NCBI GenBank assembly: GCA_036524675.1
Contig: DATDBU010000027.1
Span: 3,297-67,296, forward strand
Direction: 5' to 3'
DNA length: 64,000 bases
Source: DATDAW01 sp036524675
Lineage (GTDB): Bacteria; Verrucomicrobiota; Verrucomicrobiia; Chthoniobacterales; DASVRZ01
Made by a program: the position numbers and the translations under genes
Notes under the pieces: model-generated
The model's input: only the letters and a program-made list of their open reading frames with translations
What the model was told of the DNA's origin: nothing
Database searches by the model: none
Part shown: piece by piece, positions 40,215 to 48,771 of the stretch
Position numbering within the stretch: position 1 is the stretch's first letter
Layout: every line of letters starts with the position of its first letter

Positions 40215-40793
40215 ATGAACGAGTTTATTCAAAATCTTCGCGACTTACGGATGCATGTGGTCGATGCTTACCAAAGTTATCATCGGGAATGGACTCGGCC
40301 CGGCTTTCACGCGTTAGTTCTGTATCGCATCGGCCGTTGGCAGCGCACTATCCGATCCCGCATTCTTGGCTCGATTATCTTTTTGATACTGGCAGCGCTC
40401 TACCGCCTCGTTCGCAACGTATACGGAATCGAATTGCCCTACCGCGTAGACGCCGGAAGGCGTCTCCACATTGGGCCTCAGGGCGGAATAGTCATTCATC
40501 CGGGAAGCGTTTTTGGAGACGACTGCACGATCAAGCAAAATGTCACCATTGGCGCCGTCACCGGTGCCGATTTTTGGAACGAAGCGCCAAAGTTCGGCAG
40601 TCGCGTCGAGGTCGGGCCAGGAGCGGTGATCATCGGAAGAATACGAATTGGCGACGACGTAATGATTGCTCCGAATAGCTTGGTCATGGTTAATGTTCCA
40701 TCCAATTCCACAGTCACAGGCAACCCTGCTCGGGTCATACCGATGAAAAAGGGCGCGGCACGAGAGGATTTAGACAGGCATATTGCTTTGTAG
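40215..40793 (+). CDS. CysE-like hexapeptide-repeat acyltransferase, copy 1
   Basis: A 192-residue protein. A helical N-terminus with RWQRTIRSRILGSIIFLILAALYRLVRNVYGIELPY could be membrane-associated. It leads into left-handed beta-helix hexapeptides (IVIHPGSVFGDDCTIKQNVTIGA, VEVGPGAVIIGRIRIGDDVMIAPNSLV) with the serine-acetyltransferase-like HxG and PGN motifs. It should transfer an acetyl or other acyl group to a hydroxyl. The ATG at 40215 follows AAGGA; longer frames are unsupported. Copy 2 at 43787 is nearly identical through the beta-helix. Confidence 0.82.
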   Translation: MNEFIQNLRDLRMHVVDAYQSYHREWTRPGFHALVLYRIGRWQRTIRSRILGSIIFLILAALYRLVRNVYGIELPYRVDAGRRLHIGPQGGIVIHPGSVFGDDCTIKQNVTIGAVTGADFWNEAPKFGSRVEVGPGAVIIGRIRIGDDVMIAPNSLVMVNVPSNSTVTGNPARVIPMKKGAAREDLDRHIAL

Positions 40794-40801
40794 CTTTTAA
40801 A

Positions 40802-41220
40802 ATGATGAGCTCGGTGCATCAAACTGCCGTTTCAAAAGAACGGGGAGACTTCGACGCAATTTACGAGGACGCCACGGCCATGGATTTAGCTATTGGTCCC
40901 ATTCCTCCTAACGCTCCGGATTTGGAGCATCGTCGTCACGGCACGAGACCACAATCCCATCCCGACCCATACGGTCCGCTTTCGGCAACCCAATACGCTC
41001 TGATGGCTGCGCGAAGAGGTGAACGGCGACGTTCGCATCTTGAACGTGCATACTGGCAGGACTGCCACGCCCCGCATTCAGGCGGTGCCCATAAAACAAT
41101 CGTCCCCTATATTCCTGAACTACTGTTGCAACCCGATGACGTGGCCGGCATCTCCGCCGACGCGTTGGCGCTACGGTGAACGGCTGAGGTGTTAAACATC
41201 AGCTTCCGCCAGATGCAAAG
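40802..41220 (+). pseudogene. Scar: 5' fragment of fkbH joined to a decayed SDR 3' end
   Basis: The first 25 codons from 40805 (MSSVHQTAVSKERGDFDAIYEDA) match the N-terminus of the intact FkbH gene at 44365 (MSSLNQSVVSRNNGDVEAICKEA). The homology then stops at about 40880. From 41007 the DNA instead encodes SDR-like pieces in shifting frames: LREEVNGDVRILNVHTGRTATP, then YIPELLLQPDDVA, then TAEVLNISFRQM, matching the tail of the SDR at 39287. Deletion and frameshifts have left no working gene. An open frame of 125 codons survives by chance. Confidence 0.7.
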
Positions 41221-41262
41221 TCCTACGGAAATATCAGGGACGATTCAACCCCCCAGGTCGTT

Positions 41263-42258
41263 ATGTGTCTTCTTTTTACCATCTCTGATAGCCGTTACTT
41301 CTTAGGAACAGTTGGCCTCGTCAACTCCCTAAGCCACTTTGGATATGATCAACCCGTGACAGTCTTAGACACTGGTCTCACCTCATTCCAAAGAGAGTCG
41401 CTCGCTTCTCGTTGCACATTTGTCGAAATCGACAGATCGCAAGCTGCCAATCCATTGTGGTTCAAACCCTTCCCCAACTTAGTCCACCCATCCGGAACCG
41501 TGGTTATTATCGATAGTGATATGGTTCTAACCCGACCGCTTGATCTCGTAATCGACCTTGCACGCAACGGAAGAATCTGTGCTTATCCTGACCCTTTGAG
41601 CGACAAATGGCATCAACAGTGGCAAGAAATATTCCGACTACCCTGCGAACCGCGGCATCAGACCTACATAAACACGGGTCTGGTCGCGTTCTCAACGGAC
41701 TACTGGCCAGAGCTCCTACCCAGGTGGTGGGAAGCCTGTAAATCCAACTGGACCAGACCCACTATTTATGAAGGTGTATCTTTTGACAATCCCACCTATG
41801 CCGGCGATCAAGATGCCTTAAACGCATTACTGATGAGTAGATTCCCAGAAGACGCAGTAGCGCTGCTACCGATGGAGGAAGCGCCAACCTACCAGGCTTT
41901 TCGTGACGTTACGATTATTGACTCCCAGGCCCTAAAATGCACTCATCGCGGCCACGAAACCCAGCTCTTGCATGGGAGCGGCGCACGTAAGCCATGGGAC
42001 AAAAAATCCTGGCTCCGGCATCCCCCAAGTCCTTATGCACGCCTGCTTCGCCGCCTGCTAAATGGCCACGCCAGTGCGACCGTAAGCGTGTCAAAACCCG
42101 ATCTCCCGTTGTTGCTTAAAGACAGCCCTAGATGGAGAGCAAGAGGTATTGATGCGTTTAATGATCTTGTCTGGGGGTTGGCCCGGAATCCTCGAATCAT
42201 ACCAATGGCCCGCAGAATTTGGAGTTTTCTGCAACCCGCTTCTCAAAGAATGCACTAG
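41263..42258 (+). CDS. Putative glycosyltransferase, GT8-like GT-A fold
   Basis: The 331-residue protein has an N-terminal nucleotide-sugar domain: LFTISDSRYFLGTVGLVNSLSHFG, then VVIIDSDMVLTRPLD with the metal-binding DxD (DSD). YINTGLVAFSTDYWPELL and an acceptor-side segment GDQDALNALL follow. The C-terminal 80 residues are basic and may touch the membrane. It would transfer a sugar onto the growing glycan; donor and linkage cannot be read from the sequence. A 248-base gap follows. Confidence 0.75.
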   Translation: MCLLFTISDSRYFLGTVGLVNSLSHFGYDQPVTVLDTGLTSFQRESLASRCTFVEIDRSQAANPLWFKPFPNLVHPSGTVVIIDSDMVLTRPLDLVIDLARNGRICAYPDPLSDKWHQQWQEIFRLPCEPRHQTYINTGLVAFSTDYWPELLPRWWEACKSNWTRPTIYEGVSFDNPTYAGDQDALNALLMSRFPEDAVALLPMEEAPTYQAFRDVTIIDSQALKCTHRGHETQLLHGSGARKPWDKKSWLRHPPSPYARLLRRLLNGHASATVSVSKPDLPLLLKDSPRWRARGIDAFNDLVWGLARNPRIIPMARRIWSFLQPASQRMH

Positions 42259-42505
42259 TGTAATGCAACGACCACAGGGGCTCGACCCGATCGGGTCGGA
42301 TCGGGTTTGGGAGTCGCTTGGCACGCGTTTAGTTTTGTAGCGTTCGAGTTTTAGGCCCAGCGTGCCGGCAATTGGCGGTTCGTTAGACGGCGCTGTGATT
42401 CTCCCAGCCAACCTTGCCACTCAGAGCCGCAAATATGCCTGCATTCTCCGATGGGCTTAAGGGCTGGCGCTCGCGGGGCTATCAAAAGTCGCAGGTTCAA
42501 ATGAT
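42259..42505. other. Intergenic gap with a perfect palindrome
   Basis: CGACCCGATCGGGTCG at 42283-42298 is a perfect 16-bp palindrome, immediately followed by a partial echo GATCGGGTTTGGG. No T-run is present, so an operator or recombination site is as likely as a terminator. The remaining bases show no coding features. Confidence 0.4.
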
Positions 42506-43657
42506 ATGAAATCTTCTTCCGGTTCATATTTCATAGCCGTCGACCACATTCGGGCTTTGGCTGCCTTTACTGTTTTCACCTGGCATTTCACCCACGCGGA
42601 AGATGGCTACCCAGTTGCATTCGAGTATGTTCCCGCAGTATTCCCACTAGCCCTTCTCGATGAGGGTCATACAGGCGTAGCTCTCTTTATGACCCTAAGC
42701 GGTTACCTGTTCGCAAAGCTCCTCGACGGCAAGTCGATTCATTATGGGGCATTTCTCTTTAACCGGGCTCTGCGTCTGCTTCCGCTGCTCGTGCTGGTAA
42801 TTTTGGCCGTCGGTTTCAAAAGGGTGGTTATCAGTGGGATGAACATTTCCACTTATGTCGAAACGATTGCAAAAGGCGTTGTGTTCCCAATACTTCCAAA
42901 TGGCGGATGGTCGATCGCAGTAGAAGGTCACTATTACCTAATCCTTCCTTTGTTTCTGTGGATGTTGAAAAAGTCGAAGCTGCTTCCTCTTGCTTTAGTT
43001 TTTGCAGCCATTGCACTACGATGTTTTCTCTATCAACAGAGGGGTGAAATCCAGTCCCTGGCATACTGGACAATCGTTGGCCGTATAGATCAGTTTACGC
43101 TCGGCATGCTCGTTTTTCAGTTCCGCGCTTTCTTTGCTAAGCGCCACGCTATGGCGATTGCAACGATCACCGCTTTCATGGCGATTTACTGGTTGTTCGA
43201 CTTTCGCGGAGGCTTCGCCCAGATGCCTTCATATCCGTCTCCCAGTTCGTTCTGGATAATCCTTCCGACGATCGAAGCCATTGCCTACGCCGTAGGTATT
43301 GCTTGGTATGACAACTCGTTTTCCATTCCGAACACTGGCGTTTCCAAGTTCATTGCCCGTATTGGGCAGTATTCGTATTCCATTTATTTACTCCATTTCT
43401 TTGTGGCGTTCTACGCCGCTCGATTTGTAGATGAGCGCATCATGGACATTTCCAATTTTTATCTCGCATGTCTTTGGTCCATGGTCTTTTTTCTGCTGAT
43501 GATGCTGCCTGGATATGTCAGCTTTCGCTTCATTGAGGCTCCGTTTTTGAAGCTAAGGAGACGCTATATCGCTGTACGGCCAGGTAGTCAGGAAACATAC
43601 TATCCCGCTGCCCAACGGGCCGCTCAAGGAGAGCCGCCGGCAAGCACCACAACCTGA
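42506..43657 (+). CDS. Membrane O-acyltransferase (acyltransferase-3 family)
   Basis: A 383-residue integral membrane protein with about ten helices. The family motif VDHIRALAAFTVFTWHFTH opens it, with the conserved R and catalytic H. VALFMTLSGYLFAKLL, FLFNRALRLLPLL and NGGWSIAVEGHYYLILPLF follow. SYSIYLLHFFVAFYAARF sits near the end, then a cytoplasmic tail. Such proteins transfer acetyl or other acyl groups across the membrane onto glycans. It lies between the two hexapeptide acyltransferase copies. Confidence 0.88.
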   Translation: MKSSSGSYFIAVDHIRALAAFTVFTWHFTHAEDGYPVAFEYVPAVFPLALLDEGHTGVALFMTLSGYLFAKLLDGKSIHYGAFLFNRALRLLPLLVLVILAVGFKRVVISGMNISTYVETIAKGVVFPILPNGGWSIAVEGHYYLILPLFLWMLKKSKLLPLALVFAAIALRCFLYQQRGEIQSLAYWTIVGRIDQFTLGMLVFQFRAFFAKRHAMAIATITAFMAIYWLFDFRGGFAQMPSYPSPSSFWIILPTIEAIAYAVGIAWYDNSFSIPNTGVSKFIARIGQYSYSIYLLHFFVAFYAARFVDERIMDISNFYLACLWSMVFFLLMMLPGYVSFRFIEAPFLKLRRRYIAVRPGSQETYYPAAQRAAQGEPPASTTT

Positions 43658-43786
43658 GCTCAACGTGATATGGTTGCGTTTCCTGATGTGAAACTGCCAC
43701 TTTGCATCCAGGAGCTCCATTCGAGAAAGGATCGACCCTCAGCGGGTTTGGCAGGATACCGTTAGCAAAGGAAGACGAACAAGTTC

Positions 43787-44353
43787 ATGCAAGATCTTCA
43801 CGAGTTACGGATGCATGTAGTCGATGCTTGGCAAAGCCACTATCGGGACTGGACTCGGCCGGGCCTTCATGCGGTCCTTATTTATCGCCTCGGCCGCTGG
43901 CAGCGCACCATCCGGTCCCGCATTCTTGGCTCGATTATCTTTCTGGTGCTGGCAGTGCTCTACCGTCTCGTTCGAAACGTGTATGGAATCGAATTGCCCT
44001 ACGGCGTACAGGCCGGAAGGCGCCTGCACATTGGGCATCAACGCGGAATAGTGATTCATCCTGGAAGCGTTTTTGGAGACGACTGCACGATCAAGCAAAA
44101 CGTGACCATTGGCGCCGCCACTGGTGCCGATTTTTGGAACGAAGCGCCAAAGTTCGGAAGCCGCGTCGAGGTCGGACCCGGGGCGGTGATCATCGGAAGA
44201 ATACGAATTGGCAACGATGTAATGATTGCCCCAAATAGCTTGGTTATGGTTGACGTTCCGTCCAATTCCACAGTTGTAGGCAACCCAGCTCGGATCATAC
44301 CGATGAAAAGAAAGACGGAGCGAGAAGAATCAAGCAAACAGGTTGCTTTATAG
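43787..44353 (+). CDS. CysE-like hexapeptide-repeat acyltransferase, copy 2
   Basis: This 188-residue protein is a paralogue of the 40215 gene. The helical N-terminus and beta-helix share long identical runs (for example VFGDDCTIKQNVTIGA and DFWNEAPKFGSRVEVGPGAVI), with differences concentrated near residues 5-30, 65-80 and the tail. The copy-1 ATG corresponds to ACG here, so translation starts three codons later at 43787. It is followed after 11 bases by the intact fkbH and then an ACP gene. This implies it may be the transferase that uses the ACP-bound acyl group. Confidence 0.82.
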   Translation: MQDLHELRMHVVDAWQSHYRDWTRPGLHAVLIYRLGRWQRTIRSRILGSIIFLVLAVLYRLVRNVYGIELPYGVQAGRRLHIGHQRGIVIHPGSVFGDDCTIKQNVTIGAATGADFWNEAPKFGSRVEVGPGAVIIGRIRIGNDVMIAPNSLVMVDVPSNSTVVGNPARIIPMKRKTEREESSKQVAL

Positions 44354-44364
44354 TTCAGAAAACG

Positions 44365-46212
44365 ATGAGCTCATTGAATCAGTCTGTCGTTTCAAGGAAC
44401 AACGGAGACGTGGAGGCGATTTGCAAGGAAGCGCTGAATGCCTTGGCAGATAGCGATGAATTTCTCGTCTGGCAAAAGGCGGTCCAGGTTCTCGCCAGAA
44501 GACGTCGAGATCGGCCGGCGGAGAAAGAAGCGATCAAAGTCGCGCTGCTAGGAAGCTACACCGTGACCCAGTATGGGGAATTCCTTAAAGCGGCTAACGC
44601 GACAGCAGGGTTGAATGTAGATGTTTACGAATGTGGTTACGGTCAGTATCGGCAGGAAATTTTGGATGCGAAAAGCGGCCTATACCAATACGCTCCAGAT
44701 ATTGTTATACTCGCGGTGCATCACGGCGAGCTAGCTTTTCGAAATTTTTCGGACGGCCACCCTAACTCGATTGAGGAAGAACTGCAACGTTGGACCTCGC
44801 TTTGGTCCACCCTGCTGAGCCGGATGCCGGTTCAAATCATACAGCATAATTTCGCACTCCCGCCGGAAGAGCCTTTTGGACATTTGTCTTCGCGCTTGAA
44901 GGACTCCCGAAGCCGTTGCATTCAAATGTTAAATTTGCGGCTCGGAGAGGTCGCGGATTCCCAAGTTTTGATACTTGACTGCGAACGCCTGGCGGCTTGG
45001 CATGGCAAGGAGAGATGGTTTGATCCTCGCTACTGGCATCTCTCCAAACAAGCGGTTTCACTGAGCGCGATGCCGCTCTTGGCACGACATACCGCAGCGG
45101 TGATCATGGCACATCGCGGTCTCACGCGGAAGTGTCTGGTCCTTGATCTGGATAATACCTTGTGGGGCGGGGTGATCGGCGAGGATGGCCTTGCTGGAAT
45201 TAAGTTGGGTGGAGGCGCCACCGGCGAAGCATTTGTAGCCTTCCAAGAGTATATTCGTGAACTCAAGCAAAAGGGAGTAATTCTGGCGGTTTGCTCAAAA
45301 AACAACGACGCGGATGCACGCGAGCCTTTCGTAAAGCATCCCGAAATACGCCTCCGACTGCAGGACTTCAGCGTTTTTGTGGCTAACTGGGAAAGCAAAG
45401 CCGAGAACCTGCGCCATATCGCCACAACGCTAAACATTAATATGGATTCGCTGGTGTTCGTGGACGATAATCCGGTGGAATGTGAGTTGATTCGTCAAGA
45501 ACTCCCAGCCGTTGCGACGGTAGCGCTTCCATCCGATCCGGCCTTGTATGTGAGGACACTGGATAAGCGGTTGCTTTTTGAGACAACGGCGTATACGGCA
45601 GACGATTCCACCCGAACAGAACAGTATCGCGCCAGGGCAGAGATTGCGAAGGCTGAAGAGTCCGCGGGTTCCATGGAGGAATTTTTGAGCAGTCTGGAAA
45701 TGAAGGGGGAAATTGCCCCTTTCAATGAGTTGGACCTCCCCCGAATCGTTCAGCTCATCGCAAAAACGAATCAGTTCAATCTTACGACAAGAAGGCATAA
45801 CCATGCGACCGTTGTGGAATTCACTCGTAATCCGGCATGCGTGCATTTTTCCCTAAGACTCCGCGACAGGTTTACCGACCACGGTCTTGTAGGAATACTT
45901 ATTGGTTTCGCCGATATGAAAGAACACCTCTTCGAGATCGACACTCTGCTAATGAGTTGCCGTGTCATTGGGCGAACTGCGGAGAAGGCAATGCTACATC
46001 ATGCGAGCATTCGCGCACGAAAGTTGGGTTGTACGCAAATACGGGGGGTATACGTTCCGACAAAAAAGAACAATTTCGTTGAGAACCTCTATGAGTCCAT
46101 GGGATTTCACAGGGATCACTGCGTGTGTATCGAGGGAAGCGCCTGGAATTTGAACATCGACGACAAGACAGATATAAAGAGTGAGTTTATCGCATTAACC
46201 TACCAGAATTGA
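44365..46212 (+). CDS. fkbH: FkbH-like HAD-IIIC acyl-loading protein
   Basis: A 615-residue multidomain protein. Residues about 55-250 form an SGNH-like N-domain (KVALLGSYTVTQYGEFL). The HAD-IIIC domain starts at VLDLDNTLWGGVIGEDG (nucleophile D261), with CSKNND and VFVDDNPVECELIRQ. A GNAT-like C-domain (about 460-600) carries FSLRLRDRFTDHGLVGIL. Characterised FkbH proteins load 1,3-bisphosphoglycerate, dephosphorylate it and place a glyceryl unit on an ACP. The ACP gene begins one base after the stop. In this glycan locus the product probably feeds sugar acylation. Confidence 0.9.
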   Translation: MSSLNQSVVSRNNGDVEAICKEALNALADSDEFLVWQKAVQVLARRRRDRPAEKEAIKVALLGSYTVTQYGEFLKAANATAGLNVDVYECGYGQYRQEILDAKSGLYQYAPDIVILAVHHGELAFRNFSDGHPNSIEEELQRWTSLWSTLLSRMPVQIIQHNFALPPEEPFGHLSSRLKDSRSRCIQMLNLRLGEVADSQVLILDCERLAAWHGKERWFDPRYWHLSKQAVSLSAMPLLARHTAAVIMAHRGLTRKCLVLDLDNTLWGGVIGEDGLAGIKLGGGATGEAFVAFQEYIRELKQKGVILAVCSKNNDADAREPFVKHPEIRLRLQDFSVFVANWESKAENLRHIATTLNINMDSLVFVDDNPVECELIRQELPAVATVALPSDPALYVRTLDKRLLFETTAYTADDSTRTEQYRARAEIAKAEESAGSMEEFLSSLEMKGEIAPFNELDLPRIVQLIAKTNQFNLTTRRHNHATVVEFTRNPACVHFSLRLRDRFTDHGLVGILIGFADMKEHLFEIDTLLMSCRVIGRTAEKAMLHHASIRARKLGCTQIRGVYVPTKKNNFVENLYESMGFHRDHCVCIEGSAWNLNIDDKTDIKSEFIALTYQN

Positions 46213-46213
46213 C

Positions 46214-46447
46214 ATGGATCTGATCGTACGGCTCGAAACTATTTTTAAGGACATTTTCCAAGAAGATGCAGTGCATCTTACGCCCGACACCACCGCAGAC
46301 GACATCCCAGGTTGGGACTCGTTTACACACATCAATTTGATGTTCTCGATTGAGCAGGCATTCGGCGTCTCCTTCACCGGCGAGGAAATCGGCTCGCTTT
46401 CGAAAATCGGTGATTTGGTCGATCTTTTGAAGAAGAAGGGAGTCTAA
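46214..46447 (+). CDS. Acyl carrier protein
   Basis: This 77-residue four-helix protein carries the phosphopantetheine attachment serine in GWDSFTHINL (S36), after an acidic first helix. The motif is DSF rather than the DSL of fatty-acid ACPs, as in many stand-alone ACPs next to FkbH. It should hold the acyl group made by FkbH. The spacing of one base between the fkbH stop and this ATG shows co-translation. The gap of 182 bases to the exporter holds no gene. Confidence 0.92.
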   Translation: MDLIVRLETIFKDIFQEDAVHLTPDTTADDIPGWDSFTHINLMFSIEQAFGVSFTGEEIGSLSKIGDLVDLLKKKGV

Positions 46448-46629
46448 ATATAAGTAGGAGTTCGCATAGAAAGGCAGCATTGTAAGAAGCTTCTCAGTGA
46501 CTCCATACGAAGCCGGCACTGGCGATATCGACCGTCGATTCAGGAAACACGGCGCAGATCCCAGATTGCCAGGTCTTTTTAACGTTTGCCCCGCCAATCC
46601 GCCAGAATTCCTTTGCACCCGTTGAACCC

Positions 46630-47490
46630 ATGACAGCAAACTCCTCAAATTATGTGATCCGCATCCGCCCCCGCCGCTCGCTTTGGGAGGTGGACTGGAA
46701 GGGCATTTTCCACTATCGGGATCTCCTGTTTCTCCTGGTGAGGAGGGATTTCATCTCGAAGTATAAACAAACCGTCCTAGGTCCTGCCTGGATGTTAGTT
46801 CAACCGCTCGCCACGACGCTTGTTTTTACACTAATATTTTCGAAGGTGGCCAAGATATCGACCGATTCCACGCCGCCGGTCCTCTTTTATCTGAGTGGAC
46901 TCCTGATGTGGAATCTATTTTCCCAAAACCTTGGCGGATCCGGGAACGTGCTCCAGGCAAATGCACATATGTTCGGAAAAGTCTACTTCCCGCGTATTAT
47001 TGTTCCTCTAGCAAACGGAATATCCGCTTTGATTCCTTTTGCGATTCAACTGACGCTCTTCCTGGTGATTTACATTTTTATGGGTTTCACGTCGCATGAC
47101 GGATTGGAATTTCGCATCGGACTGAAATTTCTCCTGTTTCCGCTGTTCGTGCTTCAGACAACGCTCATTGGACTTGGGTCGGCTTTGATTTTTTCTTCGA
47201 TGACCGCAGTCTACCGCGACCTTCAGCATCTTCTCGGGTTTCTCGCGCAAATCTGGATGTATTTGACACCGATCATCATGCCGGTCAGCCAGTTTCCCAA
47301 AGAATGGAGATGGCTCATTCAGTTGAATCCCATGACCGCACCTGTGGAAGGGATGCGATGGGTGCTCCTGGGCGCGGGAACGCTTTCACCAGGATCGCTC
47401 ACGCTTTCGTGGGCAATCTCCATTGGGATCTTCGTCGCTGGGTTCCTTTGGTTTAATAAAATCGAACGGAGCTTCGTGGATCGCGCTTGA
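46630..47490 (+). CDS. wzm: ABC-2 polysaccharide export permease (Wzm)
   Basis: A 286-residue inner-membrane permease with six predicted spans. It opens with a cytoplasmic RDLLFLLVRRDFISKYKQTVLGPAWMLVQPL, the amphipathic start typical of Wzm/TagG/KpsM. SSMTAVYRDLQHLLGFLAQIWMYLTPIIMP and LNPMTAPVEGMRW follow. With the Wzt ATPase 31 bases downstream it forms the channel that moves lipid-linked polysaccharide to the periplasm. This implies synthesis is completed in the cytoplasm, without a Wzx/Wzy step. Confidence 0.92.
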   Translation: MTANSSNYVIRIRPRRSLWEVDWKGIFHYRDLLFLLVRRDFISKYKQTVLGPAWMLVQPLATTLVFTLIFSKVAKISTDSTPPVLFYLSGLLMWNLFSQNLGGSGNVLQANAHMFGKVYFPRIIVPLANGISALIPFAIQLTLFLVIYIFMGFTSHDGLEFRIGLKFLLFPLFVLQTTLIGLGSALIFSSMTAVYRDLQHLLGFLAQIWMYLTPIIMPVSQFPKEWRWLIQLNPMTAPVEGMRWVLLGAGTLSPGSLTLSWAISIGIFVAGFLWFNKIERSFVDRA

Positions 47491-47521
47491 TACAAGGCAT
47501 TGCACCACTATCAAAGGGACT

Positions 47522-48751
47522 ATGGCCAAGCCAATTATCGAAGTGCGCGGAATCACAAAGCGTTACCAGCTGGGCGAAATCGGCGCTCTCTCGCTGCGGG
47601 ATGCCGTCGGCAACGGATTAAGGCGGCTTATCGGGCAGAGGGATGAATGCCCGCAACGAGGGGAGTTCTGGGCTCTCAACGGGGTGACGTTCGACGTACA
47701 GCCCGGCGAAATCATTGGATTGGTCGGAAAGAACGGCGCAGGTAAGAGCACACTTCTGAAAATCCTGAGTCGTATTACCGAACCCACGTCAGGGGAAGCA
47801 ATCCTGCGCGGCCGCCTTGCGAGTCTGCTCGAAGTGGGGACGGGGTTTCATGCCGAATTGAGCGGGCGCGAAAACGTATTCCTAAATGGCGCAATATTGG
47901 GTATGACGCGTAAGGAAGTCGCTCGGAAATTCGATGAGATCGTCGACTTCGCGGAGATCGAAAAATTCATCGACACACCAGTCAAGCGATACTCCAGCGG
48001 GATGTATGTACGTCTGGCTTTTGCCGTGGCCGCCCACCTCGAACCCGAGATCCTGATCATTGATGAAGTGTTGGCTGTGGGAGATGCCGAATTTCAGAAA
48101 AAATGCATCAGTCGAATGGAAACTATTTCCGTGCGGGATCAGCGCACGATCCTTTTCGTCTCCCACAATATTACAGCAGTCCGCCGTCTATGTTCGAAGT
48201 GCGTTGTCATGACCAGCGGACGAGCCAGTGACGTTTTGCCGGTGGATGAAGCAGTCGAAATTTACACGCAAGATCAAAAAGTCTCCGCCCGGTCAGTCGA
48301 TCTCGCAGATCATCCACGCCACAGCAAACAAGGCCGGATCGCCCGGATTTTGCGCATGGCGGTTGCGACCTCCTCCGGACAACTTCGCTACGGCGAACCT
48401 GGAGCGATCGATGTTACTTTCAAACTCACCGAGTCACTCAAACAGGTGATGATCGGCATTGGATTTGATACCATGGAAGGTCAGCGCCTTCTCACTCTTG
48501 ACAGCGACACGATGGGTCATGCGGTCGATTTTCAAGCGGGCACACACCGCGTCCGTGTGGGGTTGCCGGTCTGGCCACTGCACCCAGCTAACTATTCCGT
48601 AAACGTCGCCATCATCACCGGCCACAATTGCCACGACTCCATTGGCAATGCCGCTGTATGGGAAGTGCAGACCAGTCCTCTCGACAACGTGAGCGACCGT
48701 GGTTTTGGGGGAGTCCGCCCGAAATCTCTCGTCGAAACCTTCCCAGGATAA
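47522..48751 (+). CDS. wzt: ABC polysaccharide export ATPase (Wzt) with C-terminal domain
   Basis: A 409-residue ATPase with Walker A GKNGAGKST (69-77), signature YSSGMYVRLAFA, Walker B ILIIDEVLAVGD and H in LFVSHN. After residue about 280 comes a beta-rich Wzt_C-like domain (YGEPGAIDVTFKLTESL, HRVRVGLPVWPLHPANYSVNVAI). In characterised systems this domain binds the modified non-reducing end of the O-antigen, so that only capped chains are exported. The ATG at 47522 is preceded by AAAGGGA; the longer frame overlaps wzm and is discarded. Confidence 0.92.
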   Translation: MAKPIIEVRGITKRYQLGEIGALSLRDAVGNGLRRLIGQRDECPQRGEFWALNGVTFDVQPGEIIGLVGKNGAGKSTLLKILSRITEPTSGEAILRGRLASLLEVGTGFHAELSGRENVFLNGAILGMTRKEVARKFDEIVDFAEIEKFIDTPVKRYSSGMYVRLAFAVAAHLEPEILIIDEVLAVGDAEFQKKCISRMETISVRDQRTILFVSHNITAVRRLCSKCVVMTSGRASDVLPVDEAVEIYTQDQKVSARSVDLADHPRHSKQGRIARILRMAVATSSGQLRYGEPGAIDVTFKLTESLKQVMIGIGFDTMEGQRLLTLDSDTMGHAVDFQAGTHRVRVGLPVWPLHPANYSVNVAIITGHNCHDSIGNAAVWEVQTSPLDNVSDRGFGGVRPKSLVETFPG

Positions 48752-48771
48752 CTCGTCGCGCCGCAACCGTC

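Noticed and set aside
42488..42510. tRNA-like T-loop (GCAGGTTCAAAT) near the membrane acyltransferase start
   Set aside because: The flanking bases do not pair into a T-stem, and no acceptor or anticodon arms are present.
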